Below, piece after piece: positions 1 through 9,681 of a stretch of 64,000 nt of DNA (position 1 is its first letter; each line of letters opens with the position of its first letter). The DNA is from Rubellimicrobium rubrum. Its GTDB lineage: Bacteria; Pseudomonadota; Alphaproteobacteria; Rhodobacterales; Rhodobacteraceae. A model generated the notes under the pieces. The model was not told the DNA's origin, did not search any database, and worked only from the letters and a program-made list of their open reading frames with translations. The stretch covers positions 143,638 to 207,637 of the forward strand of contig NZ_VDFU01000006.1 in NCBI RefSeq assembly GCF_006152115.1, written 5' to 3'. A program made the position numbers and the translations under genes.

Positions 1-1
1 C

Positions 2-223
2 GATGCTATCCGGGCTGCCGTCGTCGCGCGATATGGCGAATATGTTCTGCTTCGCCCAACGGCGGACGGAGCGAACCTCGTTTTGTGGCTTGCAGGCCCT
101 GCCATGCTGCTGGGTGGCTTGGGCTTGGGGCTGGCCGTGCTGCGCAGGCGCAGTGCCGCACAGGAGGAGCTTTCGCTCAGCCCTGAGGAAAAGTCCCGTC
201 TTGATGATCTGCTGGGCGGCTAA
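2..223 (+). CDS. ccmH: Cytochrome c-type biogenesis protein CcmH/CycL, C-terminal part (partial)
   Basis: The gene enters from the left edge and only its last 73 codons are seen. The visible part reads RYGEYVLLRPTADGANLVLW, then a hydrophobic glycine-rich membrane segment, then an arginine-rich stretch and a tail with LSPEEKSRLDDLLGG. The RYGE(Y/F)VLL block, the following membrane anchor and the LSxEExxRLxxLL tail are typical of the CcmH/CycL thiol-disulfide oxidoreductase of the system I cytochrome c maturation pathway, which acts on apocytochrome c at the periplasmic face. The CXXC active site would lie upstream of the window. It faces gltA across a shared terminator. Confidence 0.8.
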   Translation, partial: DAIRAAVVARYGEYVLLRPTADGANLVLWLAGPAMLLGGLGLGLAVLRRRSAAQEELSLSPEEKSRLDDLLGG

Positions 224-247
224 GTCATCAGCCCTGGTCGGACATGC

Positions 248-275
248 AAAAGGCCGCCCCTTGAGGCGGCCTTTT
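248..275. terminator. Bidirectional rho-independent terminator between ccmH and gltA
   Basis: Perfect 11-bp stem AAAAGGCCGCC / GGCGGCCTTTT with a 6-nt loop. The A-run on one side and T-run on the other make it work for both the rightward ccmH transcript and the leftward gltA transcript, whose stop lies 5 bp away. Confidence 0.85.
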
Positions 276-279
276 CGTT

Positions 280-1572
280 TCAGCGGTTCTCGATCTCGAT
301 ATAGTCGCGCTTGGACGCACCCAGATAGAGCTGCCGCGGCCGACCGATCTTGAGCTGCGGGTCGCTGATCTGCTCCTTCCACTGAGAGATCCATCCGACC
401 GTACGCGCCAGTGCGAAAATCGGCGTGAACATTGAGGTGGGGAAGCCCATCGCCTCAAGGATGATGCCCGAATAAAAGTCGACATTCGGGTAGAGCTTGC
501 GCTGCACGAAGTAGTCGTCTTCCAGCGCGATCCGCTCCAGCTCCTGCGCGACTTGGAGCAAGGGATTGTCATGGACGCCCAGCAGTTCCAGAACCTCGTC
601 GGCCGTCTGCTTCATGACTTTCGCGCGCGGGTCGAAGTTCTTGTAGACCCGGTGGCCGAAGCCCATCAGCCGCACGTTGGAGGACTTGTCCTTCACCTTG
701 GCGATGAACTCGGGGATGCGATCCACTGTCCCGATCTCGCGGAGCATCTCGAGCGTGGCCTGGTTGGCGCCGCCATGGGCCGGGCCCCAGAGACAGGCGA
801 TGCCAGCCGCGATGCAGGCGAAGGGATTCGCGCCCGACGAGGAGGCCAGACGAACCGTGGACGTCGAGGCATTCTGCTCGTGGTCGGCATGGAGCGTGAA
901 GATCCTGTCCATGGCACGAGCCAAGACCGGGTTCACATCATAAGGCTCGGCCGGAACGGCAAAGCACATGTGAAGGAAGTTTGCTGCGTAATCGAGATCA
1001 TTGCGCGGATACACGAACGGCTGTCCGATCGAGTATTTGTAGGCCATTGCCGCGATCGTGGGCATCTTCGCGATCAACCGGAACGCCGCCACTTCGCGGT
1101 GCTGGGGATCGTTGATATCGAGGCTGTCATGATAGAAGGCCGACATGGCCCCGACGACGCCCACCATGGTCGCCATCGGGTGCGCGTCCCGGCGGAAGCC
1201 ACGGAAGAAGTTGTGGATCTGCTCGTGCAGCATGGTGTGCCGCGTGACCGTCCCCTCGAACTTCTCGAGCTGGGCTGCGGTCGGGAGTTCTCCGTAGAGG
1301 AGGACGTAGCAGACCTCGAGGTAATGCGACTTCTCGGCAAGCTGCTCGATCGGGTAGCCGCGATGCGTCAGGATCCCTGCATCGCCGTCAATGAAGGTGA
1401 TGGTCGAGTCGCAGGCGGCTGTCGAGGTGAAGCCGGGATCATAGGTGAAAACGTCCGCTTGGCCGTAAAGCTTGCGGATATCGATGCAGTCCGGTCCCTC
1501 GGTGGGGGACAGGATCGGAAGCTGAACTTCCTTCCCGTCGATCGTGAGCGTGGCGGTCCGGTTCTCGGCCAT
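280..1572 (-). CDS. gltA: Citrate synthase (type II)
   Basis: Condenses acetyl-CoA and oxaloacetate to citrate at the entry of the TCA cycle, in the cytoplasm. About 430 residues, the usual length for the hexameric, NADH-sensitive type II enzyme. Visible family blocks are an N-terminal beta domain with [14 protein letters not shown], the substrate-binding stretch around ADHEQNAS with its catalytic His, GPAHGGANQ, and [14 protein letters not shown]. The start [11 protein letters not shown] was chosen over an in-frame Met eight codons upstream because AAAGGGG sits at good spacing before it and family members begin with MAENR/MAEN. It lies 32 bp downstream of gltX on the same strand, so the two are probably co-transcribed. 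Confidence 0.97.
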   Translation of the reverse strand: MAENRTATLTIDGKEVQLPILSPTEGPDCIDIRKLYGQADVFTYDPGFTSTAACDSTITFIDGDAGILTHRGYPIEQLAEKSHYLEVCYVLLYGELPTAAQLEKFEGTVTRHTMLHEQIHNFFRGFRRDAHPMATMVGVVGAMSAFYHDSLDINDPQHREVAAFRLIAKMPTIAAMAYKYSIGQPFVYPRNDLDYAANFLHMCFAVPAEPYDVNPVLARAMDRIFTLHADHEQNASTSTVRLASSSGANPFACIAAGIACLWGPAHGGANQATLEMLREIGTVDRIPEFIAKVKDKSSNVRLMGFGHRVYKNFDPRAKVMKQTADEVLELLGVHDNPLLQVAQELERIALEDDYFVQRKLYPNVDFYSGIILEAMGFPTSMFTPIFALARTVGWISQWKEQISDPQLKIGRPRQLYLGASKRDYIEIENR

Positions 1573-1603
1573 GAAGGTGCCCCTTTGTTGTTCCACGGTC
1601 TCT

Positions 1604-3016
1604 CTACCCCTGGCGTGCTAAGGTGTCGTGAAGTCGCGCGATGGTCTCGTCCCGGCCAAGAACAAGCATCATGTCGAACACGCTCGGCGCGACGGACCGT
1701 CCGGCCAGTGCCGCCCTGAGCGGCCCCGCCAGCTTGCCGAGCGTCGTTCCGTGCGCCTGTGCCCCAGCCGCCACGACCCCCTCAAGGGCCTCGCGCTCCC
1801 AAGTAGCATTGTGCAGGTGCGGCGTCAAATCCGCCAGTATACCGTGGGATACCGCATCCAGCGACTTCGCGGCTGCAGCGTCAATCGCAAGAGGCCGCTC
1901 GGCCAACGCGAAATGGGCCTGCTCCAGCAGTTGCGGGATGGTCTTCGACTTCATCTTGGCAAAGGGCAGGGCAGCAAGGAACCGATCCCTGAGGTGGTCC
2001 GGCATCGGGGGTTGGTCCGTTGCTGCAAGGAACGCATCGACCTCGATCGCCAGCACATCGTCCGGCGTGCGCGCCATGTGCTGTCCCGAGACATTCTCGA
2101 GCTTCTTGAAATCGAAGCGGGCCGGCGACTTGCCGATTCCGGACAGGTCGAAGACGGCCATGGCCTCCTGGTCGCTGAAGACTTCCATGTCCCCGTGGCT
2201 CCATCCCAGCCGTGCCAGATAGTTCCGCATCGCCGATGCTAGATATCCCAAGGCCTGATAATCCGCCGTGGCCGTCGCGCCATGGCGCTTGGACAGCTTC
2301 TTGCCATCGGGTCCGAAGATAAGAGGCACATGCGCCATCACCGGGACAGGCCAGCCCATAGCCTCGTAGATCATCTTTTGCCGGAAGGCGTTCGTCAGGT
2401 GGTCGTCGCCCCGGATCACATGAGTGACGCCCATGTCGTGGTCGTCGACCACGACAGCCAGCATGTAGAGCGGGGTGCCGTCCGCTCGCAGCATGACCAT
2501 ATCGTCGAGTTGGTCGTTCTGGATCGTGACCTCGCCCTGCACGGCATCGTGGATCGTCGTGGCCCCGTCCCTTGGTGCCCGGATGCGGATCACATAGGGC
2601 GCGTCGGGATGCTCGGAGTCGGGTGTGTCACGCCAGGGTGACCGATAAAGCGTCGAGCGTCCCTCAGCCCGCGCATTCTCGCGAAAGGCCTCGATCTCCT
2701 CAGGAGTGGCGAAACACTTGTAGGCCTGACCGGACGCCAGCATTGCCCGTGCGACCTCCGCATGGCGGCCGGCGCGCTCGAACTGGCTAATCGGATCACC
2801 ATCCCAATCGAGACCCAGCCAGTTCAGTCCGTCGAGGATCTTTCGGGTGTTCTCGGGCGTCGATCGTGCGCGGTCCGTGTCCTCGATCCGGAGCAGGAAC
2901 TTGCCACCACGGCCCCGGGCGAACAGCCAGTTGAACAGGGCCGTGCGCGCACCCCCGATATGGAGAGCACCCGTTGGCGAAGGCGCGAACCGGGTGACGA
3001 CGGGAGCTTCGGACAT
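1604..3016 (-). CDS. gltX: Glutamate--tRNA ligase
   Basis: Charges tRNA(Glu) with glutamate. 470 residues, the full length of a bacterial class I GluRS. The HIGH motif appears as HIGGART near residue 18 after FAPSPTG, and the KMSKS loop as KLSKRHG near residue 240, with an alpha-helical anticodon-binding half behind it. A GAGG Shine-Dalgarno lies 8 nt before the ATG. The ccmH / gltA-gltX / comEC neighbourhood is common in Rhodobacteraceae. Many alphaproteobacteria carry two GltX paralogues, one of which can also charge tRNA(Gln); which one this is cannot be told from the sequence. Confidence 0.96.
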   Translation of the reverse strand: MSEAPVVTRFAPSPTGALHIGGARTALFNWLFARGRGGKFLLRIEDTDRARSTPENTRKILDGLNWLGLDWDGDPISQFERAGRHAEVARAMLASGQAYKCFATPEEIEAFRENARAEGRSTLYRSPWRDTPDSEHPDAPYVIRIRAPRDGATTIHDAVQGEVTIQNDQLDDMVMLRADGTPLYMLAVVVDDHDMGVTHVIRGDDHLTNAFRQKMIYEAMGWPVPVMAHVPLIFGPDGKKLSKRHGATATADYQALGYLASAMRNYLARLGWSHGDMEVFSDQEAMAVFDLSGIGKSPARFDFKKLENVSGQHMARTPDDVLAIEVDAFLAATDQPPMPDHLRDRFLAALPFAKMKSKTIPQLLEQAHFALAERPLAIDAAAAKSLDAVSHGILADLTPHLHNATWEREALEGVVAAGAQAHGTTLGKLAGPLRAALAGRSVAPSVFDMMLVLGRDETIARLHDTLARQG

Positions 3017-3076
3017 CGTGGTTAACCTCGCGTTATCATCCAGGGACTAGCCTGTCCGCAGGGCATTACTGAGCGG

Positions 3077-5227
3077 TTGAGGGCAGGACAAGTGCAGGTC
3101 GATCCGGCGGTCGTTACCACCACCGGGGCATTCGTCCGGGGCATTCGTTCCAAATTCTCGGCCACCCGAATCGAAGCATCCCTGCTACGGCAGCGTGGGC
3201 ATCTGCTCCCTTGGGCACCTGTGGCGATGGGAGCGGGCATCGGTATCTACTTCGCCATGTCCACAGAGCCGTCTGCGGCGGTCTGGACCATCGTCGTGGC
3301 CGTCGGGCTCGCGTCAGCGTTGGCCGCCTGGTTCGTCCGCCAGGCTTTCGCCCCTTTGGTGTTGGGTCTGACACTAATGGTCGTGGGCGGAGCGCTGGCC
3401 GGCGTGCGGACTTGGACGGTCGCCGCGCCGGTCCTTTCCTTCCGATACTATGGCCCCATCGAGGGCCGGATCGTGGAGATCGACCGTTCGGCCTCCGATG
3501 CGCTCCGGCTTACGCTGGATCACGTCGTGCTCGAAGCTGTGACCCCCGAACGAACGCCAGAGCGCGTCCGGGTCTCGCTTCGGGGTGATCAGCGCTGGCT
3601 GGTGGCGGAACCGGGTCGCCGCGTCATGCTGACCGGGCATCTCGCCCCTCCTTCTGGACCGGCGGAACCCGGCGACTTCGATTTCCGTCGCATGGCTTGG
3701 TTCGAAAAGCTGGGGGCTGTCGGCTACACGCAGACGCCGGTTCTCACACGCGCACCACCCGACGGCGGGCTGTGGCTGCCGCGACTGCGCACCGTTCTCT
3801 CCGAAGGACTGCGCAGTCGGATCGACGGGGATGCCGGTGGCCTTGCCGCTGCGGTCGCGACCGGCGACCGCTCGGGACTTTCGGCCGAGGCGAACCAAGC
3901 GATGCGCGATTCTGGGCTTTATCACCTCGTGTCCATCTCGGGCACGCACATGGGTCTTCTCGTAGCCTTCGTCTTCGGGCTGGTCCGCACGGGCATCGCT
4001 GCCGTGCCGCCAGTGGCCTTGCGGCTGAACGGCAAGAAGGTGGCAGCGTTTGTGGCCTTGCCCAGTGCGGCTTTCTACCTCGCCCTGGCCGGTCGGGATG
4101 TGGCGACCGAGCGCGCCTTCATCATGGTCGTGGTGATACTGGGGGCCGTGCTGGCCGACCGGCAGGCCATCACTCTTCGCTCGGTGGGGATCGCTGCCCT
4201 CATCGTCTTGGCGCTCCGGCCGGAAAGCCTGACCAACCCGGGTTTCCAGATGTCCTTTGCAGCCGTGGCCGCACTGAGCGCGACAGTCGGCCAATTTCCG
4301 GACGCGTGGCGGAGCGGCGCACGCAGGCGATGGATCGCGCCGGCCGCGCTTCTGCTGGGGTCGTCGCTGGTGGCCGGACTGGCGACCGGCCCATATGCTG
4401 GAGCTCACTTCAACCGCTTCGCTGCGTACGGCCTTTTAGCGAACTTGCTCGCCGCTCCGGCGATGGGGCTCCTGATCATGCCTGGGGCCGTTCTTGCCGC
4501 GATCGGCAGCGCAGTCGGCCTCATGCAGCCGGCGCTCCTGATGCTGGAACTGGGCTGTCGCTGGACCCTGCTCGTCGCGGACGTCGTGGCCGGTCTTGAC
4601 GGAGCCGCCGGTGGAGTCGCGACACCGCCGCCCTTCGTGCTTCCGATGTTTACTTTAGGTGGGCTCTTCCTTCTGCTCTGGCAGGGACACGCCCGTTGGC
4701 TGGGCCTTGCGGTCCTTGTGATGGCGCTTGCTTTCTGGCCGGCTGGGACGCGGCCGGACCTGCTGATTGCAGAGTCCGGAGGCGTCATGGCCGTATCCGG
4801 CGATGAGGGTCGTGCGGTCTCGCGCCCAAAGGGTGAAGGGTTCTCGGTAAAGGCATGGCTCGAGAATGACGGAGACATCGTTTCCCAGGAAGACGCCGCC
4901 CAGCGGCCTGGCATCCTGCGGGAGGAGCGCACCGCTTCCGCGCGGCTGGGCGAGACGGAGGTCCTGCTGGTCCGGGGCAAGATTGCGCTGAGCGCATTGG
5001 TCGGGTGCGATGGGGCGGATATCCTTGTCACCGATCAGGTCTGGGATGGAGCACGACCCTGCCTCGTTCTGGACACGGCCACGCTGGCCCGATCAGGCTC
5101 AGTAGCGGGGTGGGTCGAAGGGGCCGGCTTGCGACTTGTCGCGACCGAGGCCTTAGCAGGTGTGCGCCCTTGGACCTGCCCGAGCCGCAGCCGCGAAGAC
5201 TGCCAATCGCCGGCGCTCGGCCCCTAG
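3077..5227 (+). CDS. comEC: ComEC/Rec2-family DNA uptake channel protein
   Basis: Multi-pass inner-membrane protein of about 716 residues, with an N-terminal DUF4131-type region carrying two or three membrane helices, then the ComEC competence domain with its hallmark HLVSISGTHMGLLVAFVF near residue 290 and a run of hydrophobic helices to about residue 560. The family forms the channel that brings single-stranded DNA into the cytoplasm during natural transformation. The C-terminal 150 residues are soluble but do not show the HxHxDH metal motif of the beta-lactamase-fold domain found in many Gram-positive ComEC, as is usual in this lineage. The start is uncertain: the longest reading begins at TTG, with a GTG five codons on. 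It is divergent from gltX across about 60 bp, which must hold both promoters. Confidence 0.85.
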   Translation: MRAGQVQVDPAVVTTTGAFVRGIRSKFSATRIEASLLRQRGHLLPWAPVAMGAGIGIYFAMSTEPSAAVWTIVVAVGLASALAAWFVRQAFAPLVLGLTLMVVGGALAGVRTWTVAAPVLSFRYYGPIEGRIVEIDRSASDALRLTLDHVVLEAVTPERTPERVRVSLRGDQRWLVAEPGRRVMLTGHLAPPSGPAEPGDFDFRRMAWFEKLGAVGYTQTPVLTRAPPDGGLWLPRLRTVLSEGLRSRIDGDAGGLAAAVATGDRSGLSAEANQAMRDSGLYHLVSISGTHMGLLVAFVFGLVRTGIAAVPPVALRLNGKKVAAFVALPSAAFYLALAGRDVATERAFIMVVVILGAVLADRQAITLRSVGIAALIVLALRPESLTNPGFQMSFAAVAALSATVGQFPDAWRSGARRRWIAPAALLLGSSLVAGLATGPYAGAHFNRFAAYGLLANLLAAPAMGLLIMPGAVLAAIGSAVGLMQPALLMLELGCRWTLLVADVVAGLDGAAGGVATPPPFVLPMFTLGGLFLLLWQGHARWLGLAVLVMALAFWPAGTRPDLLIAESGGVMAVSGDEGRAVSRPKGEGFSVKAWLENDGDIVSQEDAAQRPGILREERTASARLGETEVLLVRGKIALSALVGCDGADILVTDQVWDGARPCLVLDTATLARSGSVAGWVEGAGLRLVATEALAGVRPWTCPSRSREDCQSPALGP

Positions 5228-5274
5228 CCCTCGCGAGAAGGGTGGCTTAACTTCTGCCCGACGAGGAGGTCCGC

Positions 5275-5760
5275 ATGAAACTGACAGGTGAGAAGTTTTT
5301 GGCCGTTCCGGCTGACCGAGTTTGGGCCGCTCTGATCGACCCTGATTTCTTGGGGACGCTGATCCCGGGATGCGAGTCGATGACCGGAAGCCCGGAGACC
5401 GGCTATGACATCACCGTCCAGCGCAGCGTTGGCGGGATGTCGGCGCGCCTGTCAGGCCGTTTCGATTTGACCGACTTGGAACCGGGCCGGGGCTGCCTCT
5501 TGGCCGGGGAAGGGCGGGCGGCGGCGGCTGGGTTGGCCAAGGGAACGGCGCGCATCCGGCTCCTCCCAGAGGGGGAGGGAACGCGACTGACCTGGGATAT
5601 CGACGCCGAACTGGGTGGCAAGCTTGCCAAGTTGCCCGACTTCGTGGTCGTGATGGCTGCGCGCAAGGTCGCGGATGGCTTCGTGGAACGGTTCGCCGCC
5701 GCCATCGAGAGCCGCCCGCAACAAGCCAAGGGTTGGTTCGGCCGGATCGTGCGCCCCTAG
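5275..5760 (+). CDS. CoxG-like SRPBCC family protein
   Basis: A single-domain protein of 161 residues of the SRPBCC/CoxG type. The N-terminal MKLTGEKFLAVPADRVWAAL is the typical entry to this helix-grip fold, followed by LIPGCESM, which is found in CoxG (carbon monoxide dehydrogenase subunit G) and its relatives. CoxG proteins are thought to recruit CO dehydrogenase to the membrane, but relatives occur widely without cox genes, and none are seen here, so the ligand or partner is unknown. The start has a strong GAGGAGG site. Its stop overlaps the stop of the convergent SDR gene by 4 bp. Confidence 0.8.
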   Translation: MKLTGEKFLAVPADRVWAALIDPDFLGTLIPGCESMTGSPETGYDITVQRSVGGMSARLSGRFDLTDLEPGRGCLLAGEGRAAAAGLAKGTARIRLLPEGEGTRLTWDIDAELGGKLAKLPDFVVVMAARKVADGFVERFAAAIESRPQQAKGWFGRIVRP

Positions 5761-6533
5761 ACCCCAAGCCGGGCAGTCAGGCCACCGTCGATCCGAAGAT
5801 CCGTCCCGGTCACGAAGGCCCCCTCGTCCGAGCAGAGCCAGGCCACCAGACCGGCGACCTCCTCGGACGTACCGATCCGGCCTACAGGATGGGCGCGCCC
5901 GAACATAGCGATGACATCCTCCGGGTCGCCGCCCGGACCAGCCAGTTGCGTAGCCCCGTACTCGAGAAGTGGCGTCCGGATGGACCCGGGGCTGATCGAG
6001 ACCACCCGCACGCCATGGGGGGCGCAGTCCACCGCCATGGCGCGTGTCATGGCATGAACCGCCCCCTTGGTCGTGGCATAGCCCAGCACGTTCTTCTGGT
6101 TGGCAAACCCCTGGACCGAGGAGACGTGGATGATCGCGCCCTTGCCCTTTGCCTTGAGGTAGGGCCAAGCGTAGTGGCTCGTGGTGTAGAAGGCGCGGAG
6201 GTTCACCGCCATAACGCGGTCCCAGTCGGCGGGCGAGGTCGTCTCGAGATCGCCGTAGGTCTGGATTCCCGCGGCATTGACGAGGTGGTCGATGCCATGA
6301 AGGTCTCCCGCCGCACGAACCCAGGCCGCGACGCCCTCGTCCTGCGTCAGGTCCACACGGTCCACGGTGATGGCGAGGTCTCCGGCCGCTTGCCGCGCAG
6401 CTTCGTTCAACTGCTCGTCGATCCCGCACAGATGAACCCGGGCTCCTTCCCGTGCCATGCGAAGCGCCGAGGCGAGGCCCATGCCGCTGGACCCAGTAAT
6501 GAGCGCTGTCTGCCCCTGGAACCGGCCTCTCAT
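5757..6533 (-). CDS. SDR-family oxidoreductase, probable D-mannonate/fructuronate oxidoreductase
   Basis: A classical short-chain dehydrogenase of 258 residues: cofactor motif TGSSGMGLA near residue 13, NAAG near residue 88, a Ser in VSSVQGFANQ, and the catalytic YATTK near residue 152. Its start overlaps the uxuA stop by 4 bp (ATGA), so the two are translationally coupled. In some bacteria an SDR replaces the long-chain UxuB and interconverts fructuronate and mannonate next to uxuA; that is the best guess here and rests on context. Family members with this fold act on many alcohols, so substrate assignment is weak. Confidence 0.75.
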   Translation of the reverse strand: MRGRFQGQTALITGSSGMGLASALRMAREGARVHLCGIDEQLNEAARQAAGDLAITVDRVDLTQDEGVAAWVRAAGDLHGIDHLVNAAGIQTYGDLETTSPADWDRVMAVNLRAFYTTSHYAWPYLKAKGKGAIIHVSSVQGFANQKNVLGYATTKGAVHAMTRAMAVDCAPHGVRVVSISPGSIRTPLLEYGATQLAGPGGDPEDVIAMFGRAHPVGRIGTSEEVAGLVAWLCSDEGAFVTGTDLRIDGGLTARLGV

Positions 6534-7720
6534 TGGAGGACTCCGTAGGTTGGATGCGTCAGTGCGGTGAGAACGCCCCGAAGCTCCGCCAGTCCCTTAA
6601 GCCGACCGATGGCCGAATAGCCGGGAAGGGTCTTCTTGTCCTGATCGTCTAGAAGGAGGTGCCCGTGATCTGGACGGAACGGGATCAAGTGATCCGGGCG
6701 ACCCTCTTCGCGACGACGCTCTTCCTCTGTCAGCAGCAGGGCCAGAAGCCGGACCATGTCGGCATTCCCGACGAGGTGGTCGTCCTCGACGAAGGAGCCG
6801 TCGGGGTCGGTCGAGACGTTCCGAAGGTGCACGAAGTGAACGCGGTCGAGATACGATTCCAGCAGCATCGGGAGGTCGTTGTCCACCCGCGCGCCCAAAC
6901 TTCCTGTGCAGAATGTCAGGCCGTTCTCACGCTCTGGCACTGCGGCGAAGATCGCATCGAGGTCCTGCGCGGTCGAGACGATGCGGGGAAGGCCGAACAG
7001 CGGGAACGGCGGGTCGTCAGGGTGGATGCAAAGCCGCACCCCGACCTCCCGCGCGACTGGGACCACCGTCTCGTGGAAGGCTCGCAGGTTGGCGCGAAGG
7101 TCATCCGGCCCGATGTCACGGTACTGCGCGATGATGTTGGCGATGCCTTGGCGGCTATGGCTGTCTTCGGCACCCGGCAGGCCCGCGATGATGGTCCGTT
7201 CGAGCCGCTGCACCTCGTCGGACGTCATGGTCCGAAGCCGAGCCTCGGCTGTGGCGAGAAGGTCAAGCGTATAGTCCCGGTCGGCGTCGGGCCGGTCCAG
7301 GACGAACGCGTCGTAGGCCACGAAATCGGTCATGTCGAAGCGGAGCGCAAGGCCGCCCGACGGCATGGGATGGCGCAGCTCGGTCCGTGTCCAGTCCACC
7401 ACCGGCATGAAGTTGTAGCAGATGATTTCCAGCCCGGCTCGGGCGAGGCGGCGCATGGTTTCCGCGAAGGCCGCCGTCGCGTCCCGGGCCGGCTCCCCCC
7501 CCAGCTTGATGGCGTTGGGGACGGGGATGCTTTCCACCACGGACCAGCGGAGGCCGGCGGCCTCGATCATCGCCCGGCGTTCGGCGATGCCATTCTCGGT
7601 CCAGACCTCGCCGCGATAGTGGTCGTGCAGCGCCGAGACGATCCCCGTCGCCCCGGCCTGCCGCACATGCGAGAGCGGGATCGGGTCCTTGGGCCCGAAC
7701 CAGCGCCAGGTCTGTTCCAT
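6530..7720 (-). CDS. uxuA: Mannonate dehydratase
   Basis: Dehydrates D-mannonate to 2-keto-3-deoxygluconate in hexuronate breakdown. 396 residues, the family length. The N-terminal MEQTWRWFGPKDPIPLSHVRQAGATGIVSALHD region (residues 1-33), the VVESIPVPNAIKLG stretch and the later HPDDPP and CTGSLG segments are characteristic of UxuA, a TIM-barrel metal enzyme. The start was set at the internal ATG because GGAGGA lies 8 nt before it; a longer reading starts nine codons upstream without such a site. It heads a two-gene unit with the SDR gene and is divergent from the cupin gene. Confidence 0.93.
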   Translation of the reverse strand: MEQTWRWFGPKDPIPLSHVRQAGATGIVSALHDHYRGEVWTENGIAERRAMIEAAGLRWSVVESIPVPNAIKLGGEPARDATAAFAETMRRLARAGLEIICYNFMPVVDWTRTELRHPMPSGGLALRFDMTDFVAYDAFVLDRPDADRDYTLDLLATAEARLRTMTSDEVQRLERTIIAGLPGAEDSHSRQGIANIIAQYRDIGPDDLRANLRAFHETVVPVAREVGVRLCIHPDDPPFPLFGLPRIVSTAQDLDAIFAAVPERENGLTFCTGSLGARVDNDLPMLLESYLDRVHFVHLRNVSTDPDGSFVEDDHLVGNADMVRLLALLLTEEERRREEGRPDHLIPFRPDHGHLLLDDQDKKTLPGYSAIGRLKGLAELRGVLTALTHPTYGVLQ

Positions 7721-7844
7721 GCTGTCCTCCGTCGTTGCGCGGGACAAAAGCCGAGCCGCGCCGTGCTGTAAAGCCTACCCCGTTGACCGTACGCCGTCTT
7801 TCGGGAATGCCCTGCGACGGTGCAGCCAATACGGAGATCCCATC

Positions 7845-8195
7845 ATGCCGACCGTCACCCGCCTGGGCACGCCCGGAGCCGAGCCGAACGCCGCCGACCT
7901 CGAAGGCTGGGTCAAGGTCGAGGGGCATCCCACGATGAAGACCTGGGTCCAGCACGCTGCCGCCGACGGCACAATGATCTCGGGCACCTGGGAGGCGACA
8001 CCGGGCTCTTGGCACGCCACCTTCGTGTACTATGAGTTCGCGCACATCATGGAGGGCCGCGTGACCATCACCGAGGACGGTGGCGAGCCGGTGACTTTCG
8101 GTCCCGGTGACGCGCTGGCGGTCGAGGCCGGGTTCAAGGGGGTCTGGCGGGTCGAGGAACCGGTGCGAAAGCACTTTGCGATCCGGCTCAAGTAG
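7845..8195 (+). CDS. Small cupin-domain protein
   Basis: 116 residues making up one cupin barrel of the DUF861/EutQ-like type: GTWEATPGSWHATFVYYEF, then HIMEGRVTITEDGGEPVTFGPGDALAVEAG, which carries the conserved turn GRVTIT and PGD. Such proteins often bind small sugars or amino acids or act as isomerase-like helpers, but no function can be assigned. The ATG was chosen because GGAG lies just before it and the upstream in-frame reading is not cupin-like. It is divergent from uxuA and could belong to the same sugar-acid pathway. Confidence 0.7.
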   Translation: MPTVTRLGTPGAEPNAADLEGWVKVEGHPTMKTWVQHAAADGTMISGTWEATPGSWHATFVYYEFAHIMEGRVTITEDGGEPVTFGPGDALAVEAGFKGVWRVEEPVRKHFAIRLK

Positions 8196-8201
8196 CCCGG
8201 T

Positions 8202-8948
8202 TCAGCCAAGCGCGTCCCCCGGCCTGAGCGGGACGCGCCCGGCTTCGGTCAGCAACCAGACGTCACGTCCGTCGATGAGCGCTGGGACGAGGGGACGTCC
8301 GTAACCTGCGCCTGCGTCGAGGTTCACCCGGTTGCCGTAATGGGCCGGTTCCTCGAGTGCGGTGTGACCATGGACGACAAGCAGACCATGATCGCTGTCG
8401 TCGTCCAGCCAGCCTTTTCGGATCCACATGAGATCTGTCGGCGCCTGCGCCACGAGCGGCACGCCCGGCCGAATGCCTGCGTGGACGAACACGGCCTGAT
8501 CCGTCCGGTGGAGAAGGGGAAGGTTGTCGAGGAACACGCGATGCGCGACCGGTACCCTGGCCCGTGCCTCGGCCCAGATATCCGCAAGTGCGCGATCGTC
8601 CGGAACTTCCACGCCATAGCTTTCCAGCGTCTCGCGCCCGCCCAGGCGGTCGTGCAGCCAGGTGTAGGCCGGGTTCAGGCCAGGGTCGCGGGCCAGAGGA
8701 TCATCAAGGAACAGCCGGAACATGAAATCGTGATTGCCCCGGATCGTTATCCAGCGACCGCCCGACACCGGACCGCGCCGAAGATACTCGACGACCTCCG
8801 CGCTGGCCGGTCCCCTGTCCGTCAGGTCGCCCAGGTGGACGATGGGCGCATCCTCTTCCGCCTGCGCCTGGTCGTCGGCAATCAGGGCGTGGGCGCGCCG
8901 GAGCTGGTCGATCTGGCCGTGGATGTCGCCAAGGACATAGGTCCGCAA
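8202..8948 (-). CDS. PPP-family metallophosphatase (serine/threonine phosphatase-like)
   Basis: 248 residues with the metallophosphoesterase motifs in order: GDIHG near residue 6, GDLTDRG near residue 42, GNHD near residue 70, then VFVHAG and VVHGHT near the end. This spacing matches bacterial PPP-type serine/threonine phosphatases and diadenosine-tetraphosphatase-like enzymes. The only sensible start is a TTG two bases beyond the upstream stop, since the motif block begins five codons in. It would therefore be translated by reinitiation after the proteasome-like gene. A longer in-frame extension upstream is not family-like. The substrate is unknown. Confidence 0.85.
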   Translation of the reverse strand: MRTYVLGDIHGQIDQLRRAHALIADDQAQAEEDAPIVHLGDLTDRGPASAEVVEYLRRGPVSGGRWITIRGNHDFMFRLFLDDPLARDPGLNPAYTWLHDRLGGRETLESYGVEVPDDRALADIWAEARARVPVAHRVFLDNLPLLHRTDQAVFVHAGIRPGVPLVAQAPTDLMWIRKGWLDDDSDHGLLVVHGHTALEEPAHYGNRVNLDAGAGYGRPLVPALIDGRDVWLLTEAGRVPLRPGDALG

Positions 8949-8949
8949 G

Positions 8950-9681
8950 TCAGAACACGAGATCTGGAAGGGAATCGAACGCCTGCTTGAGCGCGTCGCC
9001 CCAGCCGTGGCTGATGGTCTGGAAATAGGCGTCGTTACCCCGGATGCGTCGGCTGATGCCTTTGCGCAGCGTGTCCCGTTCATAGACCTGCAAGTCCAGC
9101 GGCAGGCCCACGGACAGGTTGGCTTTGATGGTGGAATCAAAGCTGACCAGAAGCAGTTTCACGGCCGCCTCAAAGCTCATGTCGGGGTCGAAGGCCCGCA
9201 CGAGGATGGGGCGACCGTACTTGAATTCCCCGATCTGGAGAAAAGGGGTATCCTCGCCCGCTTCGATGAAGTTACCCTCGGGATAGATGAGAAACAGTCG
9301 CGGCTCGGCTCCCTTGACCTGTCCGCCGACGATGATGGTGGCGTTGAAATGGCTTTCTGCCCTTTCGCCGTTCTCGCCGTTCTGCGCGATCACCTCCTTG
9401 AGGATGTTGCCCACGTATTTAGCGACCTGGAACATCGAAGGGAGCTGAAGGATGGCGGGGTGCCGCTCGGAAGGTGCGCGGTTCCGTTCGTCGATGAGCG
9501 ACACGACAGCCTGCGTGGTGGCGAGGTTGCCTGCGGTCATGATCGTGATGACCGTTTCGCCTTCGTCCACCCACGTGAACATCTTGCGATAGGTCGAGAT
9601 GTTGTCGAGCCCCGCGTTCGTGCGCGTGTCCGACATGAACACGAGCCCGCGGCCAAGTCTGAGCCCCACGCAGTAGGTCAT
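8950..9681 (-). CDS. Proteasome-type Ntn hydrolase
   Basis: 243 residues beginning MTYCVGLRLGRGLVFMSDTR, the start of the bacterial 20S-proteasome-like peptidase family (COG3484). Removal of Met would expose Thr as the likely nucleophile, as in other Ntn hydrolases. These proteins usually sit beside transglutaminase-like, alpha-E and ATP-grasp genes; here the partner is a PPP-type phosphatase instead. The start was taken at the ATG preceded by GAGGAGG, 48 codons inside a longer reading. The cellular target is unknown. Confidence 0.88.
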   Translation of the reverse strand: MTYCVGLRLGRGLVFMSDTRTNAGLDNISTYRKMFTWVDEGETVITIMTAGNLATTQAVVSLIDERNRAPSERHPAILQLPSMFQVAKYVGNILKEVIAQNGENGERAESHFNATIIVGGQVKGAEPRLFLIYPEGNFIEAGEDTPFLQIGEFKYGRPILVRAFDPDMSFEAAVKLLLVSFDSTIKANLSVGLPLDLQVYERDTLRKGISRRIRGNDAYFQTISHGWGDALKQAFDSLPDLVF

